DNA from: CAWAHD01 sp963781785
GTDB lineage: Bacteria > Planctomycetota > Planctomycetia > Isosphaerales > Isosphaeraceae
Assembly: GCA_963781785.1 (NCBI GenBank)
Contig: CAWAHD010000001.1
Coordinates: forward strand, 2,232,001-2,296,000
Length of the DNA stretch: 64,000 nucleotides
Reading direction: 5' to 3'
Shown: positions 44,702 to 55,044 of the stretch, piece after piece
Layout of the letters: each line of letters starts with the position of its first letter
Numbering within the stretch: the stretch's first letter is position 1
Program-made: the position numbers and the translations under genes
The notes under the pieces: model-generated
The model's database searches: none
Seen by the model: only the letters and a program-made list of their open reading frames with translations
Told to the model about the DNA's origin: nothing

Positions 44702-45913
44702 ATGTTCCCGATCGACTGGAAGAAATTCCTGCATCCCGCCGGAGTGTACAGGCTCGAGTACCCGGCCTACTGGGACCAGGTTCAAAAAGACGAGGCACGC
44801 GCCTGTGGATTCGGCCCCCATGAACGCGATGACGTCGGGCTGTGGATTTCCCTGATGCCGGTCAGCGTGGACAGCGACCGCATGGCCGAGGCGCTTCCCA
44901 TGATCCTCAAGCAGGTGCTCCCGGACATGCAGGGGGGCAACGTTTGCCATGACCCGACGCTGCACCACTACGGCGTCAAGGCCGACGTGCAGAAGGACGG
45001 CGAAGGAGGCCATTACTGGCTGATCGCAGGCGGTGATGTGGTGCTGTTCGCCAGCAGCCAGCTCCCGGCGGCCGAGGCTCAGACCTGGAACCCGATCTTC
45101 GAGCGCTTGATGGCCACCCTGGAGATCACGCGCGACGAAGAACTCGCCCTGCGACAATTGACCAACGAGGTGCTGGCGCTGTTGCGGGAACGACATCCCG
45201 AGCAAGACTTCCAGCTCGACGAGAAAGGGATCCGCGGGCGGAACCGCGTCGTGTTTCTGAGCAACCTCCACTGGGAGGTTCGCGCGGCTCCTGGCCGCCG
45301 GGACGAGATCATCCAGCATTTCGTGCAGAGCCTCGGTGATTCGGTGGATCTGCCGCTGGGGCACGAATCCTGGGAAGAGGCGCAAGCTTGCCTGCTCCCC
45401 CTTTTGAAGCCTCGCAGCTACCTCGATTCCGGTTCCGCCAACCGGTATTTGCTGGCGCGCGAATGGCTCGCCGATGTGGTGATCTGTTACGCCCTCCGGA
45501 CCAATAACATTTTCCGGTTCGTCACCACCGCGGACGTGGGCCGCTGGCATACGGACGCCGAGGCGCTTCACCAGGTGGCCATCGCGAACCTGTGCGGGCT
45601 TGGGTGGCCGGACAAGCTGGAAGGGGCGAGGCAGCCGGACGGGGGGCGCGTGATCATCATCGCAACCAGCGACGGGCTCGCGTCGAGCCGGCTCCTCCAT
45701 CCCGGGTTGCACCGGCTGTGCTCCGGCCCGCTCGGCAGTCCGTTCCGGGCCGGCATCCCGGATCGAGATACCCTGGTTGTGTATTCCGACAGGCGCCGGC
45801 TCAGGCAGCGGACCGAGCGCCAGTTGCGCAAGGATCATCGCACATCGAGTTATCCCATTACCGCCCGGCCCTTTCTGGTAACGCCCGACGGCATCGCACC
45901 GGCCCTGAAGTGA
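44702..45913 (+). CDS. DUF1444 family protein
   Basis: 403 residues from ATG 44702; the open frame extends further up, but MFPIDWKKFLHP fits a true start. The first 170 residues (YRLEYPAYWDQVQKDEA to FERLMATLEIT) look like a PsbP/DUF1795-type stress fold. From about 180 the DUF1444 (UPF0354) domain runs: RNRVVFLSNLHWEV, ANRYLLAREWLADVVICYAL, FVTTADVGRWHTDAEAL and HQVAIANL. Function unknown. No signal or membrane helix. Confidence 0.75.
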   Translation: MFPIDWKKFLHPAGVYRLEYPAYWDQVQKDEARACGFGPHERDDVGLWISLMPVSVDSDRMAEALPMILKQVLPDMQGGNVCHDPTLHHYGVKADVQKDGEGGHYWLIAGGDVVLFASSQLPAAEAQTWNPIFERLMATLEITRDEELALRQLTNEVLALLRERHPEQDFQLDEKGIRGRNRVVFLSNLHWEVRAAPGRRDEIIQHFVQSLGDSVDLPLGHESWEEAQACLLPLLKPRSYLDSGSANRYLLAREWLADVVICYALRTNNIFRFVTTADVGRWHTDAEALHQVAIANLCGLGWPDKLEGARQPDGGRVIIIATSDGLASSRLLHPGLHRLCSGPLGSPFRAGIPDRDTLVVYSDRRRLRQRTERQLRKDHRTSSYPITARPFLVTPDGIAPALK

Positions 45914-46032
45914 CCGCCCCCGTCAGCGTGGGCTGATGAAACGCTGGGGGATAGCCGTCCCGGCGGGACGGGCCTGATTGCGTAGTTTTTGTTGCGCTGG
46001 ATCGAACGACGGCGCGAGCCGCCGATCCCTTT

Positions 46033-46154
46033 CCCCCCCTTGCGAAGGGGGGGCCAGGGGGGTGGCGCTGGGGCCTTGGTCATCGAAGAACGAGGAACGC
46101 TCGACGGCCTTGTGACTGGCGGCGCCGCGACCACCCCCCCTTCGCAAGGGGGGG
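46033..46154. repeat. Pair of C7TT...AAG7 hairpins in inverted arrangement
   Basis: 46033-46053 and 46134-46154 are each a perfect hairpin of seven C, TT, three bases, AA, seven G (loops GCG and CGC). They are inverted copies of one another, so larger structures are possible. Each could act as a terminator-like or REP-like element; similar strings are common in planctomycete spacers in my memory. Confidence 0.75.
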
Positions 46155-46224
46155 AAAAGGGCGCAACGAAATCCGGGGGAACGCGCGGCTCGCGAAAGGC
46201 CGACTTTTCATCAGCCCACCCCAG

Positions 46225-46245
46225 CCCTCTCCCTCAGGGAGAGGG
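46225..46245. repeat. CCCTCTCCCT/AGGGAGAGGG hairpin
   Basis: Perfect 10-bp stem with a one-base centre. A dispersed intergenic hairpin type found in many proteobacteria and planctomycetes. Confidence 0.7.
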
Positions 46246-46565
46246 TGCCAGTAGCTGGCGGCGCCAGGGCTGTTTAGAAGGCCACGGTCTCGTGCGGCGA
46301 TTCATTCGATTCGAGCGGCCGTGTTGCTGCAATCGTCCCCTCACCACTGCCGTCTCCCGAGGAGAGGCAACCGACGATCAAGTGCCTGGAGCGCGTGCTC
46401 GACGACAACGTGCTGCAAGAGTCGCTTCAACCGCTCGGCCGGGAGCCGGCTCGCGATGGCCCGGTGGTCGTGGTAGGTTGGATAGACTCCATGAGGTTCG
46501 CCGCTTACGAGGCCGAGGGGTCCGTTCGTTCGTCGCCAGCAGCCCGCTCTTGAGAGGCACTGAAC

Positions 46566-47954
46566 ATGTCTCAGAACGAATCGTATCAAGACATCGTGCT
46601 GGGTAGCGGAGCAGGGGGCAAGCTGCTGTCGTGGCACCTGGGGAGCTCCGGGCGCCGCGTCGCGGTTGTGGAGCGCCGGTGGGTCGGCGGGTCCTGCCCG
46701 AACATCGCCTGCCTCCCCAGCAAGAACGAGGTCTGGAGCGCGAAAGTCGTCGACTTGCTCCACCATGGAGCGCAGTTCGGGATCGCGACGGGCTCCGTCG
46801 CGGTCGACATGGCCCGCGTGCTCAAGCGCAAGCGCGATATGGTCGAGGGGTTGGTCGCCTTGCACAGGGAACTCTACCAGAAGAGCGGCGCCGAGCTGAT
46901 CATGGGGGACGGGCGTTTCGTGGCGCCGAAAACGCTGGAGGTCCGGCTGCGCGACGGCGGCACGCGCGTGCTCGAGGGCGAGCGGGTCTTCCTCAACGTG
47001 GGGACGCGGGCGACGATTCCACCCGTCGCCGGCCTGGCGGATGCCAGGCCGCTCACGCACATCGAGGCGCTCGAGCTCGATCGATTGCCCGCCCACCTGA
47101 TCGTCCTGGGCGGCGGCTACGTCGGCCTGGAGCTGGCGCAGGCTTACCGCCGTTTCGGCAGCCGCGTGACAGTGGTCGAGCGCGGCCCTCGGCTGGCCGG
47201 ACGCGAGGACCCCGACGTCTCGGACGGGATCGCGCAGCTATTCACCGACGAAGGGATCGAGGTTCTCCTGTCGGCGGAGGCGCAAAAGGTCGAGGGCCGG
47301 TCCGGGGAGAGCGTGCGCCTCCACGTGCGGACGCAAATGGGCGAGCGGCTCATCGAAGGCAGCGACATCCTGGCCGCGACCGGACGTACTCCCAACACCG
47401 CAGGAATTGGACTGGACACCGCTTCTGTGCGGCTCGATGCGCGGGGCTATGTGCAGGTCAACGATCGCCTCGAGACGAGTGCGCCCGACGTCTGGGCGAT
47501 CGGAGAATGCGCGGGCAGCCCCCAGTTCACGCACGCGTCCGTGGACGATTTTCGAGTGATCCGCGACAACCTGGCCGGCGGCAACCGGACCACGCGCGAC
47601 CGGCTCGTCCCGTTTTGTCTGTACACGGATCCTCCCCTGGCGCGGGTCGGGCTCAGCGAGGCCGAAGCGCGGAGCCGCGGCGTGGCGGTGCGCGTCGCGA
47701 AGTTGCCGATGGGTGCCGTGCTTCGAGCCTGGACGACGGGAGAGACGCGCGGCTTTATGCAGGCGCTTGTCGATAAACAGTCCGACCGCATTCTGGGCTT
47801 CACGATGTTTGGCCCGGAGGCCGGCGAGGTCATGGCCGTCGTGCAGACGGCCATGCTCGCGGGCATGCCCTATTTGGGTCTGCGCGAGGCCATTCTTGCA
47901 CACCCGACGATGGCCGAGGGCCTGAACGAGCTTTTTTCGGCGGTTCAACAATAA
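46566..47954 (+). CDS. Mercuric reductase/dihydrolipoamide dehydrogenase-like flavoprotein
   Basis: 462 residues of the class I pyridine nucleotide-disulfide oxidoreductase family. The FAD motif is IVLGSGAGGKLLS. The redox pair is in GGSCPNIACLPSKN (C44 and C49). The NAD(P) motif is LIVLGGGYVGLELAQA. The second FAD motif is APDVWAIGECAG, and the C-terminal base motif is AHPTMAEGL. No N-terminal HMA domain or C-terminal vicinal cysteines, so it is not a canonical MerA. It may reduce a small disulfide or quinone. It lies 13 bp before a methyltransferase gene, so they probably share a transcript. Confidence 0.88.
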   Translation: MSQNESYQDIVLGSGAGGKLLSWHLGSSGRRVAVVERRWVGGSCPNIACLPSKNEVWSAKVVDLLHHGAQFGIATGSVAVDMARVLKRKRDMVEGLVALHRELYQKSGAELIMGDGRFVAPKTLEVRLRDGGTRVLEGERVFLNVGTRATIPPVAGLADARPLTHIEALELDRLPAHLIVLGGGYVGLELAQAYRRFGSRVTVVERGPRLAGREDPDVSDGIAQLFTDEGIEVLLSAEAQKVEGRSGESVRLHVRTQMGERLIEGSDILAATGRTPNTAGIGLDTASVRLDARGYVQVNDRLETSAPDVWAIGECAGSPQFTHASVDDFRVIRDNLAGGNRTTRDRLVPFCLYTDPPLARVGLSEAEARSRGVAVRVAKLPMGAVLRAWTTGETRGFMQALVDKQSDRILGFTMFGPEAGEVMAVVQTAMLAGMPYLGLREAILAHPTMAEGLNELFSAVQQ

Positions 47955-47967
47955 GTCAGGAGACGCC

Positions 47968-48981
47968 ATGCTTCCCCAGGGACCATCCCCCGCGTTGTTC
48001 TTCGACACGATCAGCGCGTATCAGCGTACCGAAGCTCTCCGAGCGGCCATCGAGCTGGATTTGTTCTCGCTGGTGGCGGCAGGCCGCCAGACGGCGACCG
48101 AGCTAGCCAGTGCATGCCAGGCCGCGCCCCGTGGCATTCGCATCCTGGCAGACTATCTCACCATCGTCGGCTTCCTTCAGAAGCACGGCGACCGGTATGA
48201 GCTCACCGCCGACACGAAGGTGTTTCTCGATCGCGCGTCGCCAGCCTATCTGGGCGGCACGCTGGGTTTTTTGCTCGAGCCCGGATTGAAGGAGAGCTTC
48301 CAGCAACTGACGGCAGCCGTGCGGCGGGGCGGCACGGCGGTTTCCGACGAGGGAACAGTCTCCCACGACAACCCCATCTGGGTTGAGTTCGCGCGAAGAA
48401 TGGCTCCTCTCATGCAAATGCCGGCACGGTTGCTGACGGGCCTGGTCGGCGGAGATTCCGGGCAGCCGCTCTCCGTGCTCGATGTCGCTGCGGGCCACGG
48501 GTTGTTCGGCATCACGATCGCAGATCATTATCGCCAAGCTCACGTCACTGCCCTCGATTGGCCCAATGTGCTGGCGGTCGCCGCGGAGAACGCCCGTCGG
48601 GCGGATGTTGCCAAGCGGTATACGCTACGTCCCGGTAGCGCCTTCGACGTCGATTGGGGCGGCCCGTACGACATCGTGCTCTTGACCAACTTTCTCCATC
48701 ATTTCGACGTGCCGACCTGTGAGCAGTTGGCGACCAAAGCGTACGCGGCTCTCGCACCGGGTGGCCGCGCCCTCACGCTGGAATTCATTCCCGAGCCCGA
48801 TCGCATCACGCCGCCATCGACGGCCAATTTCGCGCTCGTGATGCTCGCCACCACAGCCCACGGCGACGCGTACACGTTTGCGGAGCTCCAGGATGTTTTT
48901 GCCCGGGCCGGGTTCCTGCGCAGCGAGTTCCACGCTCTTCCGCCGACCACGCAACAGGCGGTTGTGTCGTACAAGGGTTGA
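47968..48981 (+). CDS. SAM-dependent O-methyltransferase (ASMT/hydroxyneurosporene type)
   Basis: 337 residues. The N-terminal dimerisation winged helix (ALRAAIELDLFSLVA, TELASACQAAPRGIRIL) is followed by the catalytic domain. Motif I is LSVLDVAAGHGLFGITIA, then VTALDWPNVL, YDIVLLTNFLHHFD and PGGRALTLEFIPEPD. This is the plant-type O-methyltransferase layout, acting on small hydroxylated metabolites. Probably co-transcribed with the upstream flavoprotein. Confidence 0.88.
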   Translation: MLPQGPSPALFFDTISAYQRTEALRAAIELDLFSLVAAGRQTATELASACQAAPRGIRILADYLTIVGFLQKHGDRYELTADTKVFLDRASPAYLGGTLGFLLEPGLKESFQQLTAAVRRGGTAVSDEGTVSHDNPIWVEFARRMAPLMQMPARLLTGLVGGDSGQPLSVLDVAAGHGLFGITIADHYRQAHVTALDWPNVLAVAAENARRADVAKRYTLRPGSAFDVDWGGPYDIVLLTNFLHHFDVPTCEQLATKAYAALAPGGRALTLEFIPEPDRITPPSTANFALVMLATTAHGDAYTFAELQDVFARAGFLRSEFHALPPTTQQAVVSYKG

Positions 48982-49023
48982 AATCGAAGATTGACGAATC
49001 ACTGGCCGCGGACGCGGTTGGCT

Positions 49024-50280
49024 TCAGCGGCTGTACCAGGCCACGAGTTTTTCCAGCTCGCCGCGCTGGGCCAGGGTACGGAGCAACAGGCGAATGTGGG
49101 GGAAGCCCAGCATCGGGTTACCCCCGAATTGATCGTCAACGAGCTGAATTGCCTGCTGCACCGCTTTCACCGGAGGCACGCCGGCAAAAGCTCGCGTCAG
49201 CCAGAGGATCACAGGCAGCGTCAGGACGAGCGATTCCAGGCCGGTCCAGAGCGGCAAGTTGAAGTTGGGCGGACCGAAAAACTGCAGGGAATTCAGTTTG
49301 ACCAAGTAATAACGTTCCAGAGTCTCATCGATTTCCGGCAGCGCCGCGCTCTTTCGTTCGACCTCCTCGAAGCGGATCTCGGGAAGAAACTCGTTGACGC
49401 GAGGCACGGGACCACGGCCCCTGGCGAACCGCCAGCCGTCGAGTACTCTGCCCAACCCTCTGCGTAGGCTCTTGGCCCGGTAGACATCCTGATCCCTGCG
49501 GGCAAAAAGGGCCAGCAGGACGCGAAACGGGACGCTGCCGAGCACGCGGTCTGGCGGCGGCACGCCGGCGGCTTCGCGGGGCACGTCCGCGTCCACGCCG
49601 GTGCGCACCGCCCGCAAATACTCGCTCAACCGGTTCCCTTGCAGGCCGTCCCATCGCGTCTTGCCACAAACGCGAGCCACGGCCAAGCATTTGCGCAGCC
49701 GCCGTTCCAATCGATCGCTGCGGTCTTCTACGATCTCCACCAGTACCTGGACCAAACGGCACACATCCGGCCACGAAAGCTGCTGACCGGCTTGCAGCAA
49801 GGGTGCCGGCACACTGTTCGCCGTCCTGCCGACGTGTTGCTCCAGCAACCGCGACAGGTGCACCAGATCTTTTTCCGACTCGGCCACCGGGCGACCCAGA
49901 TTTGCTGCGGCCGACGGACACGAGAAACGCATGCCGACTCGCCAGTGATTGCCCGCTGGTATGAGGAGAAAGGGAAATAAACGGCAAACGAAGGGTTTCA
50001 CGTCGGCGCCGAAACGCTCTTGAAGCCGGCAATGGTTGGCGGTCGTCAGGAAGACGCAACCCCCATCAGGCCGATGGGCCAGCCTCCATTTTTTTGAGCC
50101 GCGAGCGACGGGCACGAACCACGGTTTGGGAGCAACGTCAGGATCATTCGCCAGATCCAGCGCTTCGATGCGATGCTTTTCCTCGTCGGTGATCACCCCC
50201 TCGAGTCGCCGGCAGCAATCGCCGCAGCTATGACAGGACCAGTTTTGCATCACGGGCAAATTACGTATCGGAGTCGCCAT
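49024..50280 (-). CDS. YkgJ family cysteine-cluster protein
   Basis: 418 residues; two adjacent ATGs start it. The cluster WSCHSCGDCCRR (C17, C20, C23, C24) with later NHCRLQERFGADVKPFVCRLFPF is the zinc/iron-chelating YkgJ (UPF0153) pattern. About 270 further residues, mostly helical, have no assignment. It follows the VWA gene by about 30 bp on the same strand and is likely the last gene of the MoxR operon. Larger than the usual 100-250 residue family members. Confidence 0.85.
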   Translation of the reverse strand: MATPIRNLPVMQNWSCHSCGDCCRRLEGVITDEEKHRIEALDLANDPDVAPKPWFVPVARGSKKWRLAHRPDGGCVFLTTANHCRLQERFGADVKPFVCRLFPFLLIPAGNHWRVGMRFSCPSAAANLGRPVAESEKDLVHLSRLLEQHVGRTANSVPAPLLQAGQQLSWPDVCRLVQVLVEIVEDRSDRLERRLRKCLAVARVCGKTRWDGLQGNRLSEYLRAVRTGVDADVPREAAGVPPPDRVLGSVPFRVLLALFARRDQDVYRAKSLRRGLGRVLDGWRFARGRGPVPRVNEFLPEIRFEEVERKSAALPEIDETLERYYLVKLNSLQFFGPPNFNLPLWTGLESLVLTLPVILWLTRAFAGVPPVKAVQQAIQLVDDQFGGNPMLGFPHIRLLLRTLAQRGELEKLVAWYSR

Positions 50281-50310
50281 CAATCGATACCGCCAATTGT
50301 CAGTGAATGT

Positions 50311-51517
50311 TCATCCCGGTGTGTCACTCTTTTTGTGCGCCACGCGCGCCGCCAGCGCCTTCAGATCGGCCCCGCGCAAAGCCCCTTCCAGCAATTCGGG
50401 GAGCTTGTGCGGAGTACACCCAAAGCAGGGAATGCCCAGCTCGGCGAGCTTTCGTGCCAGGTTTTCATCGTAGCAAGGAACGCCTCTGTCGGAGAGAGCC
50501 AAAAGACAAAGAACACGAGCTCCTGACTCGACCATGGCCCCCAGCCGCCGGATTCAGCTGCGCCTGATTGCCGCCCTCGAACAGGTCGGTGATCAGGATG
50601 AACAACGTCCGACGCGGTTCCTTGATGAATTGCTCACAGTATCCGACTGACTTGTTGATGTCGGTGCCGCCGCCAAGCTGCACGCCAAAGAGCATGTCGA
50701 CCGGGTCTGCCCCACATTGCTCCGATAGGCTCACGACCTCGGTGTCGAACGCGATGACGTGGGTCTCCAGGGCGGGTAAGCTGGCGAAGATCGAGCCGGT
50801 CACCGCACCGTAGACCACCGAATCGGCCATCGAGCCGCTCTGGTCCATGTCGACGATCACCGTCCAGTTGTGCGAGCACTGCGCACGCGAATAAAAGTAA
50901 ACCCGCTCCGGAATGATCGTCTGCAACTCCAGGTTAAAATTCTTCAAATTGCGGCCGATCGTCCACTTCCAGTCGATCCGGCTGGCACTCGGGATTGGCG
51001 TGTGCTCGTTGCGGTTCAAGGCGCCGAGGACCGCCTGCCGGATCTTCTGCTCGAGTTGCAGCTTGATCTGGTCGACGACCGACCGCACGACCATCCGCGC
51101 TGTCTCCTTGGTGCGCTCCGGGATCTGCCCCTTGAGCGACATCAAGGTTCCCACGAGCTGCACGTTCGGCTGAACATTCTTGAGCATCTCCGGCTCAAAC
51201 AGAAGCTGATTCAGGCCGCGGCGCTCGATGGCGTCCTGCTGAATGACAGTCACGACGTCTTCCTTGAAATAGGTCCGGATGTCGCCGAGCCACTTCGACA
51301 GCCGTGGAGACGAAGCCCCCAGCCCCGCGCTCTGCGCGGCAGGCGTGCTCGCCTCGCTGGTGCCGTCGTAGATCGCGCCCAGCGCCTCGTCCATCAACTG
51401 CTCGTCGGCCGAGAGGCCGCAGCCAGCGGTGCTCATGGCCGCCAAGGACTCCTGCGAGTCCTTGCCGAGGATCAAGCGCCACCGGGCCAGCTCAACCGGA
51501 TCAACAGGGTTCGTCAT
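50311..51517 (-). pseudogene. VWA-domain protein of the MoxR operon, one frameshift
   Basis: ATG 51517 is one base past the DUF5682 stop. The N-terminal half is helical (ELARWRLILGKDSQESL to VVRSVVDQIKLQLEQKIRQA). The von Willebrand A domain follows: WTVIVDMDQSGSMADS (MIDAS DxSxS), VVYGAVTGSIFASL, GGGTDINKSVGYC with the MIDAS threonine, and LFILITDLFEGG. Near 50550 the frame changes and the end reads AMVESGARVLCLLALSD and GIPCFGCTPHKLPELL. About 400 residues in all. VWA proteins of this type work with MoxR ATPases. One indel may be a sequencing error. Confidence 0.85.
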
Positions 51518-51518
51518 C

Positions 51519-53850
51519 TCAGATGTCACCAAAATCAAACTCGTTGAGATCGGAAAGCTTCTGTTCTTCCTGTGAGGTGAAGGGCTGCTCGATCAGCTCA
51601 CTGGCGGTCGAGCGGTTGACTCCCCAGCATTCGCCCAGGTTCTCGGCAATGTGCCGCTTCTCCTGCGGACTGAATCCACCGAACGCCCGGCGCAGAAAGA
51701 CCACGGCTCGACGGAACTGATCGTCGTCGAGCGACCTCACGTACCCGGCCAGTTGCTCCCAGAGAGGCTGCCGGGCCAGGAGTGCGTAGTGATTCCGGTT
51801 CGACAGCCCCTCGAACCAGCCCGCGCCGAGATCGGCGGGGATGCCCGGCGAGAGGCGCCGGGAGACTTCCTTGCCCAGCGACTCGTTGGTGAAGAGCCCC
51901 CGGTCGAGCAGGACCGCGCAGGCATAACCCGAGAGCAGCGGGTTCCTGTCGTCACAATCCGCGAGCCTCTGGAGCCGCTCGATCCACAGCGCCTCCTCGA
52001 CGCGAGCGTGATAGTCCAGGCTGACCTGGTTCAGCTCATGGATTGCCGCCAGTACGGCGGCGGCCGCCTTGTTGTCGCAACTGGCCGCACCGTGCAAGGC
52101 GAGTGCGCCCTGGACGAACAGGTCTTCGATGAGCGGCAAGAGCGGTCCGGGATCAAACTGCCGCACGTCGCCGTACGACACGACCTGGCCCAACTGGAAG
52201 GCGGCGTGAGCGATCTCCGGAAACGCGGAGCTTTCCGTGGAAAGCTCCTGAAGGCGGCGGCGAGCTAACTCCATCGAATCCATCAGAGCGCACTGGCAGG
52301 CGTCGCGGACCATGGAGGCGGCGCCCGCAATCGAGGTGCTCTGTTCGAGCTGAGTCTTGAACTTGAAGGCCGTCGCCAGCTCCACGGTCTCGCCCAGGAG
52401 GACCGCCTCGACCAGCGCAATCTCGTGCTCGGGACTCCATTGAACGTGCCATTTTTCGGCCCACGATGCCGATTGCTGCCCCGCAGCCACCAGTGTCGCA
52501 AAGCCGATCTCGAGGACCCGGAGGCGATGGAAGAACGACGAGCGATGCAGATCCACGAAGGCCGCCGCCTCGCTCTTGACCCGGCGGTTCTCGCGGAGGT
52601 CCAGGGTCAGCTCCTGTTTGACCGTCGTCTTGAATTTTTCGAGCTTCAGCTCGCTCAGAATCCGTTCGAAGTCCTCCTGGATCGACGTCCGGCTGACGCC
52701 CGGCGGAAGCTCACCGATGGCCGTGCCGACGTCGACAAGGGCGAGCGCCTCCTGGACCGAGGATCGCTCGCCATGACCAATGAGCGTGATCGCCGCGTCG
52801 CGCAAGTCGCGGAGGGTGGGCGCCAGCCCGTCCTTCAATGCCGACATCGTCCGCGCCAGGCGCACGGCCTCGATCACTTCCGCGGACGAGCGATGCGTCC
52901 CGGTTTCGCGCATCGAGCGGGCGATCCGCGCGAGATAACGAGCCGGCAGCTCGTGGATGTCGCCCTCTTCCAAGGCATCCCACAGCAGCTCGAAGTAGGC
53001 TGGCGCCAGATTGCCCGCGCCATAGCCCGACTGAGTCGACAGCTTGAAATACGAGTAAGGCATCAATGTCAGTTTACTGGAGCGGCGGGGGAGCCGCTTC
53101 AGCTCGTCATCCGTCATTGACGGAAACTCGCCCGAGATGACCGGGGCGTGAAACGCGCCCACGATCGCGACGATCTTGTCGGGCCGGGTCCCCTGGGCGA
53201 TCACACTCTCGATCCGCCTGCGCATGAACGCTTCGCGAACGAGGTTCTCCGCGCCAGCGCGGCCGGTCCTCTTCGTGCTCTCTCAGGGCCACTCCCAGCT
53301 CCGTGGCGGCCAGGCGGTAACTGTGATCGCTGGTGTTGTGCTCGAAGTGCCGCTCCCAGTATGTCTCGTAGTCCGGCTCGCCGCTTCTGGTCGCGATCTG
53401 CTCGTAGATCGAGACCGGCCGATCGAGGTTCTTGGGGGCTTCTTCTTCGTGTTCCGTGCATTTATCGGCAGGTTCCTCGGCTTCGGCCCGGGCGCGCTTG
53501 GAGAGCGCATCTTCGACGTCCTGTAATGCGAGGAAGATGTCGGAGGGGAGGTCGATGAACTCGACCCGCGCGTTACTCTCTTTGGCCCACAGGAGTGCCT
53601 GGTACTCGGGACTGTACCGGGCGAGTGGGTACACGACGGTCCGAACGGGGAGCGAGTCCGTGTATGCGAGGATCGCGATGGGGGGTTTGGTCCCTTTCCT
53701 TGTGATGTGCGGCACCAGTTCCTCGGTGTCCGACAGCCCTTCGACCAGGACGACCTTGGGACGCACTTCGCCGAGATAGCGCCGCAGGTGCCACGCCCCG
53801 GCCGGAGACAGGTGCCTCACTCCGAACACGTGAATCTTCCACGTGCTCAC
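51519..53850 (-). pseudogene. DUF5682 family protein, one frameshift
   Basis: GTG 53850 overlaps the MoxR stop (GTGA); an ATG 18 nt upstream is also possible. The start (WKIHVFGVRHLSPAGAWHL, VVLVEGLSDTEEL, PIAILAYTD) is the DUF5682 opening. Near 53255-53265 the frame changes, and the protein resumes as ENLVREAFMRRRIES, IVAIVGAFHAPVI and about 560 further, largely helical residues. The total is about 775 residues, the usual size. DUF5682 proteins accompany MoxR, VWA and SWIM genes in many bacteria. Biochemical role unknown. Confidence 0.85.
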
Positions 53851-55001
53851 GTGTTGTGCTCCGAGCAAGACGTGAACAGAGGCCGCCAGTCAGCGCCGCG
53901 CTTCTTCATCACGTTGGTGAGGTACTCTTGCCAGACGAGTCTGTCCTTTTCCTCGTCCTTCACGATCGAGCCTTGCAGGCCGGCGGCGATGTCGTGAGCG
54001 GTCACCTGGCCGTCGCCGAAGTTGCCGGCCAGGGCCATGCTGTTGGCGAGCACCGAGATCGCCTCAGCCGTGGAGAGCACGCCGGAGGGCGTCTTGACCT
54101 TGTTCTTGCCGTCGGAGGTCTGGCCCAGCCGCAGCTCCCGGAAGATGGTGACGACCTTTTCAATCGCATCTGCGGCCGGCACGTGGGCCTTCAATTCCAG
54201 ATTGACGGCCAGCTCGCCGACACGCTTCTTGACGATGTCCATCTCGGTCTCGAGTGTGCCGGGTGTGGGCAGGACGACGATGTTGAACCGTCGCTTGAGC
54301 GCGGCCGACATGTCGTTCACACCGCGGTCGCGGGTGTTGGCCGTGGCGATCACCGAGAACCCCTTGGCCGCGGGCACCTCGGTTTCCAGCTCCGGGACCG
54401 AGATCCGCTTCTCCGAGAGGAGCGAGATCAAGGCGTCTTGCACTTCCGATGCGCACCGAGTCACTTCCTCGAAGCGGGCGAGGCTGCCGGACTCCATGGC
54501 GCGGAAAATCGGGCTCTTGATCAAGGCCCCATCGCTGGGCCCTCGGGCGATCAGCATCGCGTAATTCCACGTATAACGAATCTGCTCCTCGGTTGTTCCG
54601 GCCGTTCCTTGCACGACCTTGGTCGAGTCGCCATTGATCGCCGCGGACAGATGCTCGGAGAGCCACGACTTGGCCGTGCCCGGCTCACCGAGCAAGAGCA
54701 AGGCGCGATCCGTCACGAGTGTCGAGATCGCAATCTCGACCAGCCGCGGGTTGCCAATGTATTTGGGTGTGATCTCGAGCGAACCGCACTTGCCGCCGCA
54801 GATATAGGTCAGCACCGCACGTGCGGACATGTTCCAGCCGGGCGGCCGGTCGTGGCGATCGGCCCTGGTGAGGGCTTCGATCTCCTCGGCATAGAGGACT
54901 TCCGCCGGCGCCCGCAGCATGCGGTTGTCCCTTCCCTTCGGGGGAGAGGGCGCCGTTTCCAACGATTTTTCTTCCGAATTGGCCGATGGTTTCTTCGCCA
55001 T
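53847..55001 (-). CDS. MoxR-type AAA+ ATPase
   Basis: 384 residues. Walker A GEPGTAKS (residues 105-112), Walker B/acidic segment ARFEEVTRC, pre-sensor VPAAKGFSVIATANTRDRG and the arginine-finger segment SAALKRRFN are clear. MoxR ATPases act as chaperones or remodellers together with VWA proteins, here encoded two genes downstream. The frame is intact. The stop overlaps the DUF5682 start. Confidence 0.92.
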   Translation of the reverse strand: MAKKPSANSEEKSLETAPSPPKGRDNRMLRAPAEVLYAEEIEALTRADRHDRPPGWNMSARAVLTYICGGKCGSLEITPKYIGNPRLVEIAISTLVTDRALLLLGEPGTAKSWLSEHLSAAINGDSTKVVQGTAGTTEEQIRYTWNYAMLIARGPSDGALIKSPIFRAMESGSLARFEEVTRCASEVQDALISLLSEKRISVPELETEVPAAKGFSVIATANTRDRGVNDMSAALKRRFNIVVLPTPGTLETEMDIVKKRVGELAVNLELKAHVPAADAIEKVVTIFRELRLGQTSDGKNKVKTPSGVLSTAEAISVLANSMALAGNFGDGQVTAHDIAAGLQGSIVKDEEKDRLVWQEYLTNVMKKRGADWRPLFTSCSEHNT

Positions 55002-55044
55002 GTTGTGAATTCTCGGGCATTGGTCAGATCGTCGTTAATTGTGT

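Larger units (their letters stand above)
45914..46565. other. 652 bp intergenic region with strong hairpins
   Basis: Contains the G/C-run hairpins listed separately and no recognisable gene. A plus-strand frame from about 46377 (IKCLERVLDDNVLQESLQPL) has protein-like composition but no start and no match that I know. Confidence 0.4.

Noticed and set aside
46566..47954. Mercury-resistance operon
   Set aside because: The flavoprotein lacks the C-terminal vicinal cysteines of MerA, and no merR, merT or merP gene is nearby.
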